From NCBI GenBank assembly GCA_013397455.1, contig VYZB01000239.1, positions 366,725-430,724 of the forward strand: 64,000 nucleotides of DNA. The letters run 5' to 3'. The position numbers were made by a program, and so were the translations under genes. The notes under the pieces were generated by a model. That model was not told the origin of the DNA and made no database searches. It saw only the letters and a program-made list of their open reading frames with translations. This DNA is from Crotophaga sulcirostris. Taxonomy: Eukaryota; Chordata; Aves; Cuculiformes; Crotophagidae. This document shows, in pieces, positions 13,444-26,471 of this stretch (its first letter is position 1; the number at the start of each line of letters is the position of its first letter).

Positions 13444-15780
13444 GAAATAGCTAGATCCTCTGGGCCTGCAAAACTGAGCTGTAAATCTTGCCAGAGATCT
13501 CAGTTTCTGGTTAGAAACACTTCACAGACAGTTTATTTCATCGCATTTTAATTAACACTCTGACTGGGAGTTGGTAGGCATAGGGAAAAGAAAAACGAGG
13601 ATGCCATTTTTAGAATTTCCATAAAGATTCCTCAATCAAAGTTCAAATATTAAAAAAAAAACCCACATTCAATTTTGTAATTGGACCTGAGATGAAATGC
13701 AGGGGTTTATTTTCTTTGTTTTTTTGTAACTCCATTTGTTATCCAGACCTAGTCAAACTAATGAACCACGAAAAAGGATATTAATTTTAGAACTCACCTA
13801 ACATTGTTCTGGGATCTGCTGAAAATGCCATCAATAGTAGCAAATATATCTAGCGTGAAGGCAGCTTGTCAACAAGATGACTGAGTCCTGCACTCTTAAA
13901 TTGGTTATTTTAGCTCACATAAGATCTTATTGACATGGATATATCCGAAACAATCCCCTCAGACATAGTCATGAGGTTTGGTAAGATCTAAAGCCAAGAT
14001 AAACTATTGAGCTACATATTTCCAAAGGTCAATATTATTTATTTCCTTCAAGAGAGGATGGTGATGAGCTGGATCTTGCTGAAATTTGTGCCCCGGACAT
14101 ATCACACAAGCTATCCAATAATACAACTTTTTATTTAGCACATCCAATATTTTGGTCAGAAATTTTAGTTGCTATTTGTTAATGCTCCAGTTTGTTATTG
14201 AAGGAATTTCTCAAGGATGAAGATAAGCAGGGCTTCTAAATCATACCTCCTGCTTTTTAAGCAGATTGCCTTTGAAATCAGTTAGCAGTTCTGGTGAGAG
14301 AAAGCCACTGGTTTACATTCCCTGCTTCACCTGGCTCTGTGTTAGAGATATGGACCTGACCTCTTACTGTCTGTTGCAAGAGATTTCTGTCAAGAAAGAC
14401 ATACTGATAATACTGGAAGATGGAATCCCTCACTGTTGCTATCATTTGGTTTGAAGTTCTTTCATCAGTCTCCATTGCTGTTTTCTTTCTTCTAAAAGCT
14501 CTTCACAAGGCTTTATTTCACAGTGAACAGCAACGCGCAGCTTTTGTGCATATCTTGCCTTTCCCATCTACTGCCTTCTCCCCACAAGAAGAAAGTATAA
14601 ACATTGTGGGTTCGCAGTGAGACTTCATTTAGCAGCTGCTTCAATATTCACTGAAGCCAACAAAAAGCTCCCATTGACCTCAGCATGCTTTGATTTTTGT
14701 ATTCTGCAATGTAACAAGGCTTTACAGGGAATGTTAGAAGGCTCTCTTTTTGTTATTAGTCTTTTTAAAGACATAGAAAAGACTGAGGTGTTACCAGTAA
14801 TTCATAAGTCTGGCATATTTTGTAATCCCTTATGCAGTCTGTTATCTACAAATAAAAGCGTGATTGCAAAACTTTGTATCTCACCCACCACTAACTTTAA
14901 TTGGCTTCATGCAAACATCTTCAGATGTCTGAACAAATGTTATGCAGACCAGATGAATCTCAGGAACTACATTACCTACCCCAAGCCTTGGACAGCGGAA
15001 GGCTGAGGGAAAGGACTGGTTTACTCATAACATTCCTAATAAAAAATAATTTTCTTTCTGTCATGCACCACCAATTGCTCTTGGTATTACAGAGGTGAGA
15101 AGTAAAACTAAAAGAATTTTTAAACACAAGGGGATACTTTTAGGGACGAGCACTACCATGAACATTTTGGTAGTTAAAACCCCATTGACTAAGCCCGGAC
15201 TACAAAATACACATGATTTCAGGCCATGGCACCAATTCCTACATTCAGAAAGTTGTGACATTGTCACATTTAAATATATTAGAAACCACTGAACTGTTGT
15301 TGCATTCTTATACAGGTGCTTAAGTGTTCCCTCTTCCAGCATTTTTCTGCCAACAAAACTTAGCTCGGATTCTGAGGTCATCCTGGCATGTGAAGATAAT
15401 TCACATAAAATAATCATTACTCATTTGAAGGAAGGCAAATGATTGTATGGGACTATGCTTTTCACAGGAATCCAAAAGCCACAGAATATGAGCTGAAATG
15501 TCCAACTTTGAGTTACTTATGTCTAATTCCGTTCAGTTTTCAAGATATAAAGAATATATTAAGCTAAAAAAAGCTAACCAAATGTATTTTATGCATGGGA
15601 ACTATAAAGATTTGAAAACAGTTTATTGGTATCAGCTGTAGATTTACTTTTTATATTATTATTAAAAGAAAGTTCTTACAGTGATGTTAGAGTGATATTA
15701 GCCATTTGCTTTCCCAGTCTTAGCCAGGTGGTGTTTTCCCCAGTATGAGCGAATCATGGGGGAAATATTTTTCATATTTT
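13444..15780. other. Unique AT-rich non-coding DNA with chance open frames
   Basis: Overlapping frames occur on both strands at 14266-15417, the longest being 129 codons (14617-15006, +). I recognise no domain, the frames compete with each other, and their composition is not protein-like. I therefore call no gene. Confidence 0.6.
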
Positions 15781-15913
15781 TTATATATATATACACACAC
15801 GCGCGCGTACATACACATATATGCATATATATTTATACCTATATATACATGCATATATAATTATACTTAGGAATAGATGCATAAAAATAAATTATATATA
15901 TATATATATATAT
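15781..15913. repeat. Compound (TA)/(CA)/(CG) microsatellite
   Basis: A compound simple repeat. It starts with TA units, followed by CA units, a CGCGCGCG core at 15800-15807, and mixed CA/TA/TGCA. After an AT-rich interruption it ends in about ten TA units at 15893-15913. The first 51 bp alternate pyrimidine and purine without a break. The tract is probably length-polymorphic. Confidence 0.95.
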
Positions 15914-18900
15914 GAGCCATTTCACTTGAAAGCCCAACCACTGAAACCCAAAAGTTCTCTATTGAACAGAAGCTAGACAGAGAGTGTGAGTAGGCACAAT
16001 ACCTACTCCCTTGGAGGATTTCCAGTAAAGGCTGACCTGTAGATACTCTTCTGTATGAGTGGGAGGTAAATCTGCTTCTACGTTAACTTAATCTTTGGCC
16101 TTTCTCAAACAGACACTGTGATTGCTTCACTGTGGTGCATTTTTTTACATTTAATATCTTCACGGGAAGAATACTGTGAAGGAGCAAGCCTAAATCACCA
16201 AATAGATTTCACACTGGACTGAACCACCGATTAGGTGGAAACTCCAGTCCCAGGGGCACAAGTGTAGTGCTTTATTCATTCTCCTGTATCTATTATTTAT
16301 CAGCAAGGAGAGACTGAAGAAGAGATGGAGTGAAAGCAAGATTTGCAGTTTAATGCAAAGTCTTAATCTTTCAGATATCAGAGCCAAAAATAAGCTGAAA
16401 CAAGCGATTGAAATGTGGTCAATCATTTCATTACAGCCCTCACTGGACAGCAGTGTAACATCAGACTGCCTTTCCCTCCAAGGGTCACTGAACCGGAGGA
16501 ACATGAAATATGAATTAGTCTCTTCTCTGTGGAGCACAGGTTACAAGGACACAGCCCAGCCCCACTGGAAAAATAGTATTGGCAAAACTGAACTTCAAAA
16601 GACTTGTTAGACAAAAAATTAATCCTGTTTTTAATTTGTCTTAACAAAGATCTTGTGAAAGAATAAACAGAAATGGCTTAGCTTAAAACCTTCCTTGGAT
16701 GCAAGTATAAAGCAAGTCAGATAGGAAGCAACAGAGAGGAAGAAGCATAACTTTTTTGCATATTTGCTGGAGGAAGAGTACAACCCATGTACAAAACTCA
16801 TGACACCTTGCTATTAGTATTCAAACCTGCATTAAAGGACTAAAACTCCAATAAAAATACAGGGTCCCTTCACCTGCATCTATTCCTCCTGCTCTGCTAT
16901 AGAAACAGATTGAATGTTATACCAACTGGAAGTGTGAAATTATTTCACTAGCTGGAGTGAAACCTTCTGCAACTGTTCCCCTGATAACTAATCAATTGAA
17001 CTCCCGTGATGGCCACAAAGTAGCCTTCAGATATTCAGGATGTTCATGTTCTTTATGAACATCCTGAATTATGCATGGAAGCAAATGGAAATACATCACA
17101 GTCCTCCAGCTGGTATAGTATATTCACATCAAACTAATACTACCAAACATATTGGCAGCCTTATTTTGCATCAAGTGAACTTCAAGTAGATTTCCATGTA
17201 GAGTGCAGGAAGGTAATTGGACTTGTCCCAACTAAACCATAGATCCATATGCAGAGGCGAAGATTTAATGGAGGAACTTGTAATTACCTAGCTGCATGCA
17301 AATTATAGTACATTTCCCCCCAGGCTACTCTTACTGGCTATCTAATCTCAGCCACAGGGTGGATCCATAAATTCTGCAGTTCCCCAGCCTCTCTCTGAGA
17401 GAGGCATCTAACCTTTTTTTTCAATCCCTTAGCGTAGATTCTCTTGAAGTAAATCTAGTCCAACAGGCAGACTTTTAGAGGCATCACAAACTATAACATG
17501 CAAACATCTCTGGATCTGAAATTAATTCTAACTTCTACCCAACACTTCACCAGCTCAATCCCTCCGCCCCCAAAAGAGTTTATTGCCCTCCCGATCTGGC
17601 TATGGAAATGGAAAATGAGTGGATCCATCTAAAAGAAAAATGTTTTCAGCAATTTCTCAGTAACATAAGAAAACCTGCAAACAAAAGTCATCATGGATGT
17701 GGATGACAGGAGTATGAATTTGTTACCCAGAAAGAGAAACATGAATCTATACTGCAGAACCTGCATCCTTATGTTTATATAATCCCTCCTGAGGTGAACA
17801 GGAATAACAAAACAGACAGTTACCATGTTTTCATACATGGTAATCTAGATATTCCATTTGATGAGACAACTACTGTACCCTATTGTTTTTATTCTCACTT
17901 TGAAAGCACAGTTACTCTGCATATTACACTTCCCACAAATCTCTACGAGAGTTTGCTGCTTCTTATTAATATTAATAGTTGTCTCTACCTCTTTGGATTT
18001 GGTGCTCAGCCTTAAGATTACGTATTTGGAGTAACATCTTCACACGTAAAAGCCTTGTTCTTCAGCTGCATAGGCACATCTACGATGGTTCATTTCTTTT
18101 CACGTAATTCAAGCAAAAGCACCCTAACTTTATCACTTCTAAAAGAATAACCACTTGCCACTTTTTCTGTCCTGCTGCCTGCAGGTTGCTGCTGCCTCTG
18201 GGGTGAAGCATTGTGGTAGAACATCACAATGTGAGAAGTCTCCCTGTTCTCTGCAAGAAAACTTCATCCTTCAAACCACTCATTATTCATCTTTACCTTT
18301 TCTGAACCCAGTGGCAACCATTTAAATCTTCACCTGTGGGCTGATCAGGCCCCAGATGAATGATTTCCAGCCTGCCTGAGTGTATAATCCCCTTTACTCT
18401 TTGTAGCCTGGGGCTGAATTGAAGCCTGAATCACCACAGAGTTTGGAAAAGGCAAAAATGCTGGGGACAGACAATGTTTTCCCCATATTTTTTACAAGAA
18501 AGTTAATTGTTATTTTCTTCAGAACAGATCCAGAAGACATATTCCTTGAGCCCTGTGACTAACTGGAGCAGTTTAGCCCATAAATATGTGGCTATGAAAG
18601 AATACAGTAACTGTCACATATTTGGTCCCCTGGTTTTCAAAAAATTAAATCACCATAGTTATTACGAATTGCAGCGTTGTATTTACGATGGGATATTGAT
18701 CTCAATTTTCTCTCCTTCACATTGAAATAATGCAATTGCTTACTTCACTATGGGAAATCAGGGGACTTTAAATCCTTTTGAAGAATAGCTGTGAAATCTT
18801 CAGTTTTACATAGTATTAATCAGGCCTGAAGTCAAGTGACAGAAAACCAATAGTGGTGTTTTAAAGTAAGGTGGGAAAAACTGAAAGTCTTATCAGGTTC

Positions 18901-19023
18901 TCTGCCGTAACATCAGCTATATATTTGCCTTCAGATTCTGGACAGGAGGAGAGGATCTGGCAAAAAAGCCACCAGGAATTGCACACAAAAAAACCAGTTT
19001 TCCATGGGCTCCATCTGCAGTAG
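15914..19023. other. Unique AT-rich non-coding DNA with one perfect hairpin
   Basis: No gene or transposon is recognised. Opposing frames at 16190-16647 and others up to about 115 codons look like chance. The one structural item is the inverted repeat at 17033-17069, listed separately. Confidence 0.6.
17033..17069. repeat. Perfect 15-bp inverted repeat, 7-nt loop
   Basis: The left arm ATTCAGGATGTTCAT (17033-17047) is exactly complementary to ATGAACATCCTGAAT (17055-17069), around the loop GTTCTTT. It could form a cruciform or, if transcribed, a short stem-loop. It is shorter than a usual microRNA precursor arm, and the flanks do not visibly extend the stem. Confidence 0.9.
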
Positions 19024-19648
19024 ATCATAGAATGGTTTGGGATGGAAGGGACCTTAAAGCCCATCCAGACCAACCCCGTGCCATGGGCAGGGACACCTCC
19101 CACTGGATCAGGGGGCTCAAAGCCCCATCCAACCTGGTCTTGAACACCTGTAGAGGTGGGGCAGCCACCACTTCTCTGGGCAACCTGTGCCAGGGCCTCA
19201 CCACCCTCACAGGAAAACATTTCTTCCTAAGATCTCATCTCAATCACCCCTCTTTCGGCCTAAAACCTTTCCCCCCATCCCATCCTTACAACTCCTCGAT
19301 CAAGAGCCCCTCCTCCCCAGCTTTCCTGGAGCACCTTTCAGTACCAGAGGCTGCTCTAAGTTCTCCCCAGAGCCTTCACTTCTCCAGGCTGAACAACCCC
19401 AAGTCTCTCAGCCTGTCCTCATATGGCAGGTGCTCCAGCCCTCAGATCATCTTTGTGGCCTCCTCTGGACTTGCTCCAACAGATCTGTGTCCTTCCTGTG
19501 CTGAGGGCTACAGAAATGAACACAGGACTCCAGGTGAAGTCTCACAAGAGTTGAGTAGAGGGGCAGAATCTCCTCCCTTGTTCTGCTGATATTGACTTCT
19601 TTTGATGCAGCCAAGGATAGGGTTGTCTTTCTGAGCCATGCAGAAATC
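19024..19648 (-). mobile_element. CR1 LINE, 5'-truncated, about 620 bp
   Basis: A minus-strand CR1 tail. The plus strand opens with ATCATAGAATGGTTTGGGAT, the reverse complement of the CR1 terminus. It continues through CAGGGACACCTCCCACTGGA and the CTGGGCAACCTGTGCCAGGG block, then into the C-terminal reverse-transcriptase ORF (about 19330-19640, near TTGATGCAGCCAAGGATAG). It is of the same lineage as 2602, 49545 and 60517 and one of the better preserved copies. The 185-codon plus-strand frame at 19032-19589 is an antisense shadow, not a gene. Confidence 0.95.
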
Positions 19649-21224
19649 TATGAGGACAAACACTGCCTACAGCATCACTTGCAATAAAGACTAATTTTTC
19701 TTTACGCAGTTTCATAGGAAATAACACAGAGGGATAACCACCACTCTGCTCTCCAAGACCACACCTGAAAGCAGCAGAAGGGAGCCTGTCTCAAGAGAAA
19801 TACGGTTGTGGAAGTTTCACCTGGAAGGAAGGCAGGGAGAAGAGATCTTTCCCTGAATCACAGATCCACATGGCATCAAAGACTTCAGTCTATATTTGTG
19901 GGGGAGGCTGTATGAGGCTTGCATGCCTCATCATGCTCTATATCTGTGCAGCTTCTCAGAGCTCAACAGGCAAGGCAAACCTATAAAGATGCATAGTTAC
20001 ATTCTTATCACCTAGCCCAGTGAGGTTTTGTTTCAGAAGATAGTAAATGTACCAAATTTATTACTGCCATTAGCATTTTCACATTGCATTAGCAAACAGT
20101 GCTTGCAAGGAGAAGAAAAGTACCTAGAATTCATTAAAGCATTCTGAGTCTGGAATATTGGGAATTGGAAATAATATTAGATCCTGCAAGGAAGGGAGCA
20201 AAATTTGCTTTCTGAAACCCATAAAAATCTCAAACAGGGAGCAGGAGGGCTGAATTTTTCAGAGACATTCAGCTATATTGAAAGATCACAAGTAGCCTTT
20301 GAATTTTCAAACCAGTGACAAAACTCTAAGGAATTTTTTTCTTATGCTATGTAGCAGCTGCAACAGAGGGGGTTTGTGCCCTTTTGCTAATTTTCTGGAG
20401 GAAAGAATGAACATATGGGCTCTGATAGTGTGGTAAGAGAGTCACAGAACCATCAACAGCTGAAACTGCTGAATAGTTTTCGTCATTTATTTAAATGGGT
20501 CTGAGATTCTTTAAAAAGTATATTCCATTGATGTAGATCTAGCTGTAAAGGTAATTATCATAGGATTTAATACACGTTTCTTTGGTCAACTGTTTCCCAT
20601 GCATCCTTGGACCCATCCCTGTTTCTTTTCAGAGCTGACAGTCTTAAGATTTTAGCAGACTGTTTTCACATCTATTAAGCTATACAATACAGAACTGCAA
20701 GGAAGAAAAACACTGAGCTGGCCTTACAGGGGATGCATGTGGCCTCTTGAACAACACAAAGCCGCATACTGTCAGGAAAGTCAAAAAGTTAAAGGGAAAG
20801 GAATACAGGGAAACAACAGTTTAGATAGCTGTGAACTGCTTACTGAAAAGAGTCCAGTAAAATAATCATTAATTTCCTGAGTCTGGGGGAAAAGCAAAGA
20901 GAATCGATGATCACGTCAAGAAGAAAGCACTACAGTTTATGAATAAGGCATTCATTTTGATTCAAAAACAGCAGCTAAACAAGAGGTGTATTGAATGACT
21001 TTGTCTTACAGCCTTACTTGCTAACCCCTACCAGATTTACATACACTTTTAAAAGAAAACATGGTCATAATACAAAGAAACAAAACTCTGTAGGACAGAA
21101 GTTTCCTGATCTCTCTCATGAGAATTTTTAAGACTAAAGCTTTGCTGTCCTTTCGGTTCTGAAAGCTCAAATGGCAGAGATCTTGTACTCGGTGAAACTC
21201 TGAGCACAGCTTCCTCTCTGCAGC
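19649..21224. other. Unique non-coding DNA
   Basis: I see no repeat family, gene or RNA in this interval. Frames are at most about 63 codons. Confidence 0.6.
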
Positions 21225-21560
21225 ATAAAATCACAAACAAATAGGGCTGGAAGGGAACTCAATAGGTTAAGTAAGTCCACCCTCCTGCCCAAAGCAGGAT
21301 CAACAATACCTACACAATTCCTGGTAGACATTTGCCTAATTTTCTCCAAAACAAATGAGTGATGGAGGTTCCTCAAGCCCAAGGCCATCTATTCCAGTAC
21401 TTCACCCTCTTTGCCATTTGTGTGTCTTTCCTAGCATCTAGCCTAGTTCTTCCACACTGCAGTTCATAAATGTCTATTTCTTCTTTTCCTATTGAACAAC
21501 AGAGCAGCTTCTTCTTCACCTCTTTAATAAATATGAACACTGTGAATACTCACTGCACAA
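21225..21560 (-). mobile_element. Old, diverged CR1 fragment
   Basis: The plus strand reads AAATCACAAACAAATAGGGC then TGGAAGGGAACTCAA, followed by CTGCCCAAAGCAGGATCAAC and a GTGATGGAGGTTCC block. That is the reverse complement of an older CR1 type shared with other sauropsids, and differs from the two younger tail types in this window. The terminal octamers are nearly unrecognisable, indicating age. The 5' limit is uncertain; similarity fades between about 21450 and 21560. Confidence 0.75.
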
Positions 21561-24500
21561 TCCAGGAGGAGAGACTGTGTGACAGTGCTGATGCCACCTG
21601 CTCACGTGCTGGGACAAAATGTGTTTGGGGACAGTCAGAGAAAAACCTGTTTCAGCAAAACTATGCTGCTATTCAATTTTGTATATTTTCCAAGCGTAGG
21701 GGGGATGGTAGGAAATTCCACAACAGCACAAACTAAGCGCTCATCAATTCCCAGACCTCCCAAAACACTAGAAATAAAATCTAACAGAAAAAAAAACTTA
21801 ATCAAGCCTTAAGACAGAATATATAAATAGGGGTTCTGGTTGTTCCTTTTGTGGACTTTTTTTCCTGTGATGAGAATATAGGAAACTGATTTGTGAAATA
21901 CAAAGGAAGAGACAGGAGAGTGCTTTCAGGAGTAGAGGGGGATTTGTGTATGTGCAGATCGTAGGGACATTTTCTTCAGGATCTTATACCCTGTGTGCAC
22001 TACAAGTCTCATTATATCTGCTCTGCAGTCTCCAAGTATATAGGTGTTCTGTAATTCCTGTGCCAGAAAGTCTGCTAAGAAATCTGACAGTGATTTTAAT
22101 AAATAGGTACCAAGCCCTTCTGTAGCCTCTGCTTGTTCCTTCTTACCTTCAGAAAGTCTGGGTGTATGATCTGGATGTGGGTCAGTCTTCAGCAGGATTT
22201 TCATTTCATTGCATACAACCCTTTCATAAAATTTGCTGCATTCTACCCCCTATTTAATAACTCATGTAATTAAGAAATGTACAGAAAGAGCAGTCTCTTA
22301 GGTTTAAAATTAGTGAGAACTGACTGTGCTGTTCATCTGAAATCAAGCTAAAAGCAACTGTTATGGGAGACCTTCATACAGAAACACTCGGAGCAGCAGA
22401 GGGTATAATTCTTTAAAAACAAAACCTTAAAAGCTCTGGAAAAAAAAGAATTTTCATCATGATTAAAATAACAGGCCTTTAAAATTCAGTATTGTGCCAC
22501 TACAAGTAGTTAGCTGAACATCAGCAAGCCAATTCCCTCAGCACATTCATTCCTTATTGCAGAATCAAATATCTTTCCAAAGAGAACACACTCAAGTGCA
22601 CGATATTCATTCTAACATTATAATATTATAATCCAATCAATATTTTAGTAAATAAGTCTAATCTTTGAACGTTGCTGAAACCCTGCAGGGCCAGGAGAAG
22701 GTTTTCTCTATAAAGGAAGGGCACTTGAACAGAACATTTTTGAAGTCTTCTATAGTTTAAAATCACTGTGTTCGTTATAACACTCATGTCAGTTATATTT
22801 TTCTACCTTATACCGAGTTGTATTTTTAACTCATGTTTTCATAAATGAAAGATAGAATATTCTTACATTATAAGGCTGATTCCCACTTGTTGCAGTCAAA
22901 AAGATGATGGCCTCATTTTCATACTGATCTTGTTTAAATGGGATATACAGAGCTTCAGCAAAATCTTAACCATCATTTTCATCCTGTAAACCACATGGAG
23001 TCTTCAGGTTCTGGTCAAAGACAATGGAACAAATATATATTGGCTTTTTATAATATCTACATCCTTCTGCATCCAATTGTGCTAATAATTTGAAGACACA
23101 TTTCAACCAATAAAAGGTATAATTATCAAGCATATCAGATAGGTTAGGGTTAAGTCACTTTATGGTGTGAGGAAAGTGGCCCAGCTGTGCAGAGATGTCG
23201 TGCTCTTCTGTTGGATCTTTAGAATCAGAATAAGAGGTGAGATGATCCTCAGCACTTTCCCACTCCATTTCTCCCCCATTCCTCTGAAAAATCTTCCAAT
23301 TATATCTTGAAAAAAAAATTGGTGATGTCAACTATGAACTTTTGGATCATTTCCTATGTTCTCTCTATGTCTCTTTTTGCCCTGTTTTCTCCAACAATAA
23401 ATGCCTACCATCCTGCCTCCCTCATAATCTTTTGCCATTCATATTCACTCCCACTTTCAAATCTTAATCTCTTTTCTCCTGCCTGCCAAAAAGTATTACA
23501 GTTATACTCCCTTCTGATTAACAGGCTACATACAGTTCATTTTTCTCCCAAAAACTCTTTGGGTTTTTGGTTGGTTTGTTTTGAATGACAAAGATTCCCT
23601 CCAGTCTGTGCCACCTCTTGCACACACAGATATATCACAGCTCTACTACTCTTGACCGCAGTGGATCCTTTGCCTTCCAGAATGCCATCCTACCCTTCGG
23701 CCTCTTCCACATTTCATACAACTTTTCAATCACATTTTAACCACCCTCTGCCCTAGCTTTTGCATCTCTCTCTGATGACAGAGTCTGTTCTCATGTAAAA
23801 CAGCACAGGTGGAGAGTGGAAGAAAAAGAGGATAATCCCTACTCCACAGTCCTAGTGCTGCCATGGAGTGCAGGACCCATTCTAGCCAAGGATGCTACCT
23901 TTTCTCTTCCAAACCACGAAACATGACAGAGGCAGAAATGAACACTGGACTGTGCCTGTGGTGATTTGCTTCCACTAGTATATGAAAGTCTGCCTGTGCC
24001 AGCTGTGCAGTTCTGAGATAGAAGGGTTTTACTAAGCTCAGGAGGCCGCACACTGAGGAAGCAGGACCTGGAGATGCAGAAGTTAAAAGAGGAAAGAAGA
24101 AAAGATGTACAAGAAAGCAGAGGCAAAGAGGCATGAATGCAAGCTTCTGCCACCAGAAGGTGGAAGGTGGTTCCCAAAGGAAGAGCCTGGTACTGTGCTG
24201 GAGAGAGGAACAGAGGCAATTTGGCTGGCTTAGGCCCTGGAGCCAAAGGGGAGTAAGAAGGCATAATAGCAGAAAATGAGCTCTGCTGTAGGCACTAAGG
24301 AGAGTTAACAGAGGACTGGACTTGTGCCACAGACACAGGAAACATTTGGGAAGAAGTAAAGCCTCATCCTTTGCTTTTGCCGTGGATTGTATTCACAACT
24401 CTGTTACATGGTATCGGGGTTTTTAGCATTTAGTGTGCAGGTGTTCTTTTCACTTTACTCTTTACCTGCGTCACTAAGACACAGGCTTTTATTTTCAAAC

Positions 24501-26107
24501 GTCATCTCCAGGACCTGGGCTTTTAAAGAACACACCTTACGTTGCAAGTAATAAAAGTCACCTAAGAGAATAATAAAATCATGAGTGCTGGCAGTAGGTC
24601 AGTACCATATGTTGATGGCACTACAGCAGCAATGCCGAGAACTGCTCTGGGAATTTGTCACCATGCATTCTTTGCTCCAACTGCCACAAAGTAGTTTCCT
24701 GTGGATTTAAAGGCCACTTTTGCTGACTATATTAAATACCAGTTTCATGACACAGAAGTGATATAACTGACTGGCAGTAAAAGTTCTCGACAGGAATCTC
24801 GTCCTTCCTATGCAACTGTTTTGTTAGCCACATATTGTTTTTTGATCCTTGATGCAGCAGCCCTCAGCAACAATGATCGTAATAACTTCCAACATATCTG
24901 AAAATACTGTAGCTTGCCCTGAATGTCCTCTGCCACCCAGATCCATTTGAAGAATGACTACTTCAGGGAAGATTGGGTCATTTCAGTGAAGTGTCTGGCC
25001 TTAACTGTTTTACCAACAGATATCCCAGACATTGGTCTTTCTCGCTGCACTGGATCAGTCTGAGCAATAATGCATGCTTTGCCTCTGAGCATGGTCTGTG
25101 TGGTGAGTTAAATAGAGGGGTTTGCATTTTATCAAGCTTGTGCAGGTTTCAGCAGTTTCTCCACTGAAGTTGGCAAGGAATTCCATGATGTAAAGTTTCA
25201 GCTTTGCTATGAAATGAAAATTGACATTTCAGTACAACACTAAATTCCAACAATTAGGCTTAAATTGAAGCCCAACTGTATTCCCTAGAACTAAGATTTT
25301 CAAAACATAAGGGAAAGGAATATGATGCTAAATACCAATTCTGTCCTCTCTCATGCAATAATCAGTTTGAAATCATGACATTCATTCTAATGGCTTTGCA
25401 TACGTTTCTTGTTAGAACTGTCACATAAAAGGCTTATATTAGAAATTAAGCAAGTTGGCTATTTCTCTCTAATTCCAAAGATATTCAGAAACACTGGTAT
25501 TAACTGAAACGTATTTCAGGACTTGATGACACAGTTAATTTCATTACAACTGGTCAGAGAATGAAATAACATGCACAATAAATACAACACACACACAGAG
25601 AGCTCACTATTAAGGTTGCAACAACAAATGCTTAAAGGTTAGGAAATGACACTAAGATCGCCACTTATAACTTGAATACCTGTCCACTGTGTCTATACAC
25701 ACACATAACACATAAAGTTATAATTTACAATTACATGATGTCACAACATTTTCCTTGCAAGCCTCCTGCTATATTGCCACACTGAAAAACACTTACTTAA
25801 TGAACAGCTATTCGATCCTTTTGTTTTCTCATCGCTGCTCAATGCATGACCTAAATCTTAATTATCCCTGTTAACCTTGCTCTGCAGACAATTATTCTTG
25901 AGCCTTCCACTGTGCCTGTCAGTAGAGTATTTAGCACCCACTACTGAAACTTTCAGTCTGTAGTTAAAATTTTGGAAAAAATTCTTAAGTAATGAAAGAC
26001 AATTATTAATGGAAAGCACCACTTGACTTTGGCAACAGATAGTGTTACTGGGGCAACCTCTAATATGTGAACTCTTGAATCACATCTCTGTACTTTTTCA
26101 TACTCAG
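21561..26107. other. Unique non-coding DNA
   Basis: No gene is recognised. A 16-bp perfect AT palindrome lies at 22617-22632. The stretch from about 23800 to 24310 is purine-rich on the plus strand and gives a 141-codon minus-strand frame (23839-24264) that resembles no protein I know. A short CA/GA run lies at 25587-25602. Confidence 0.6.
25587..25602. repeat. Short (CA)n(GA)n microsatellite
   Basis: Eleven bases of alternating A and C run directly into GAGAG. Minor simple repeat. Confidence 0.8.
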
Positions 26108-26471
26108 GGATCTCAATACCTTAAGGAAGACCTTATTGATCTCTACAACTCCTTGAAATGAGGTTGTAGTGAAATGGATGATGGCCTCTTCTCCCAAGTA
26201 ACAATGGTTAGGATGAGAGGAAATGGCCTCAAGTTGTGCCGGGGAGGGTTAGATTGGATATTAGGAAAAATTTCTTTACTGAAAGTGTGGTGAAGCATTA
26301 GAACAGGCTGCCTGGGAAAGTGGTGGAGTTGTCATCTTTGGAGGTGTTCAAAAAACATGTAGATGCGGCACTTTGTGACATGGTTTAGTAGGCCCAGTGG
26401 TGTTGGGCTGACGGTTGGATTGGATTATTTTAAAGGTCTTTTCCAACCTTAATTATCCCATGATTCTATGA
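26108..26471 (+). mobile_element. CR1 LINE 3' fragment
   Basis: A plus-strand CR1 tail. It begins in the last part of the ORF (GAAGACCTTATTGATCTCTA, similar to 29211 in the better preserved copy) and runs through GGTTGTAGTGAAATGG and the GATATTAGGAAAAATTTCTT block. It ends in TTCCAACCTTAATTATCCCA and ATGATTCTATGA. The tail is of the type that has a GTTGGGCTGACGGTTGGATT spacer before the final block. It has no intact frame. Confidence 0.94.

Noticed and set aside
14617..15006. 129-codon open frame, one of the longest outside CR1
   Set aside because: No recognisable domain, overlaps other frames on both strands, and several frames of 115 to 130 codons occur elsewhere by chance.
19032..19589. 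185-codon plus-strand open frame
   Set aside because: It lies wholly antisense to the CR1 at 19024-19648 and reads through its reverse complement; no protein family.
23839..24264. 141-codon minus-strand frame
   Set aside because: Arises from a purine-rich plus strand; serine/proline/leucine-rich composition is explained by base bias, and no family is recognised.
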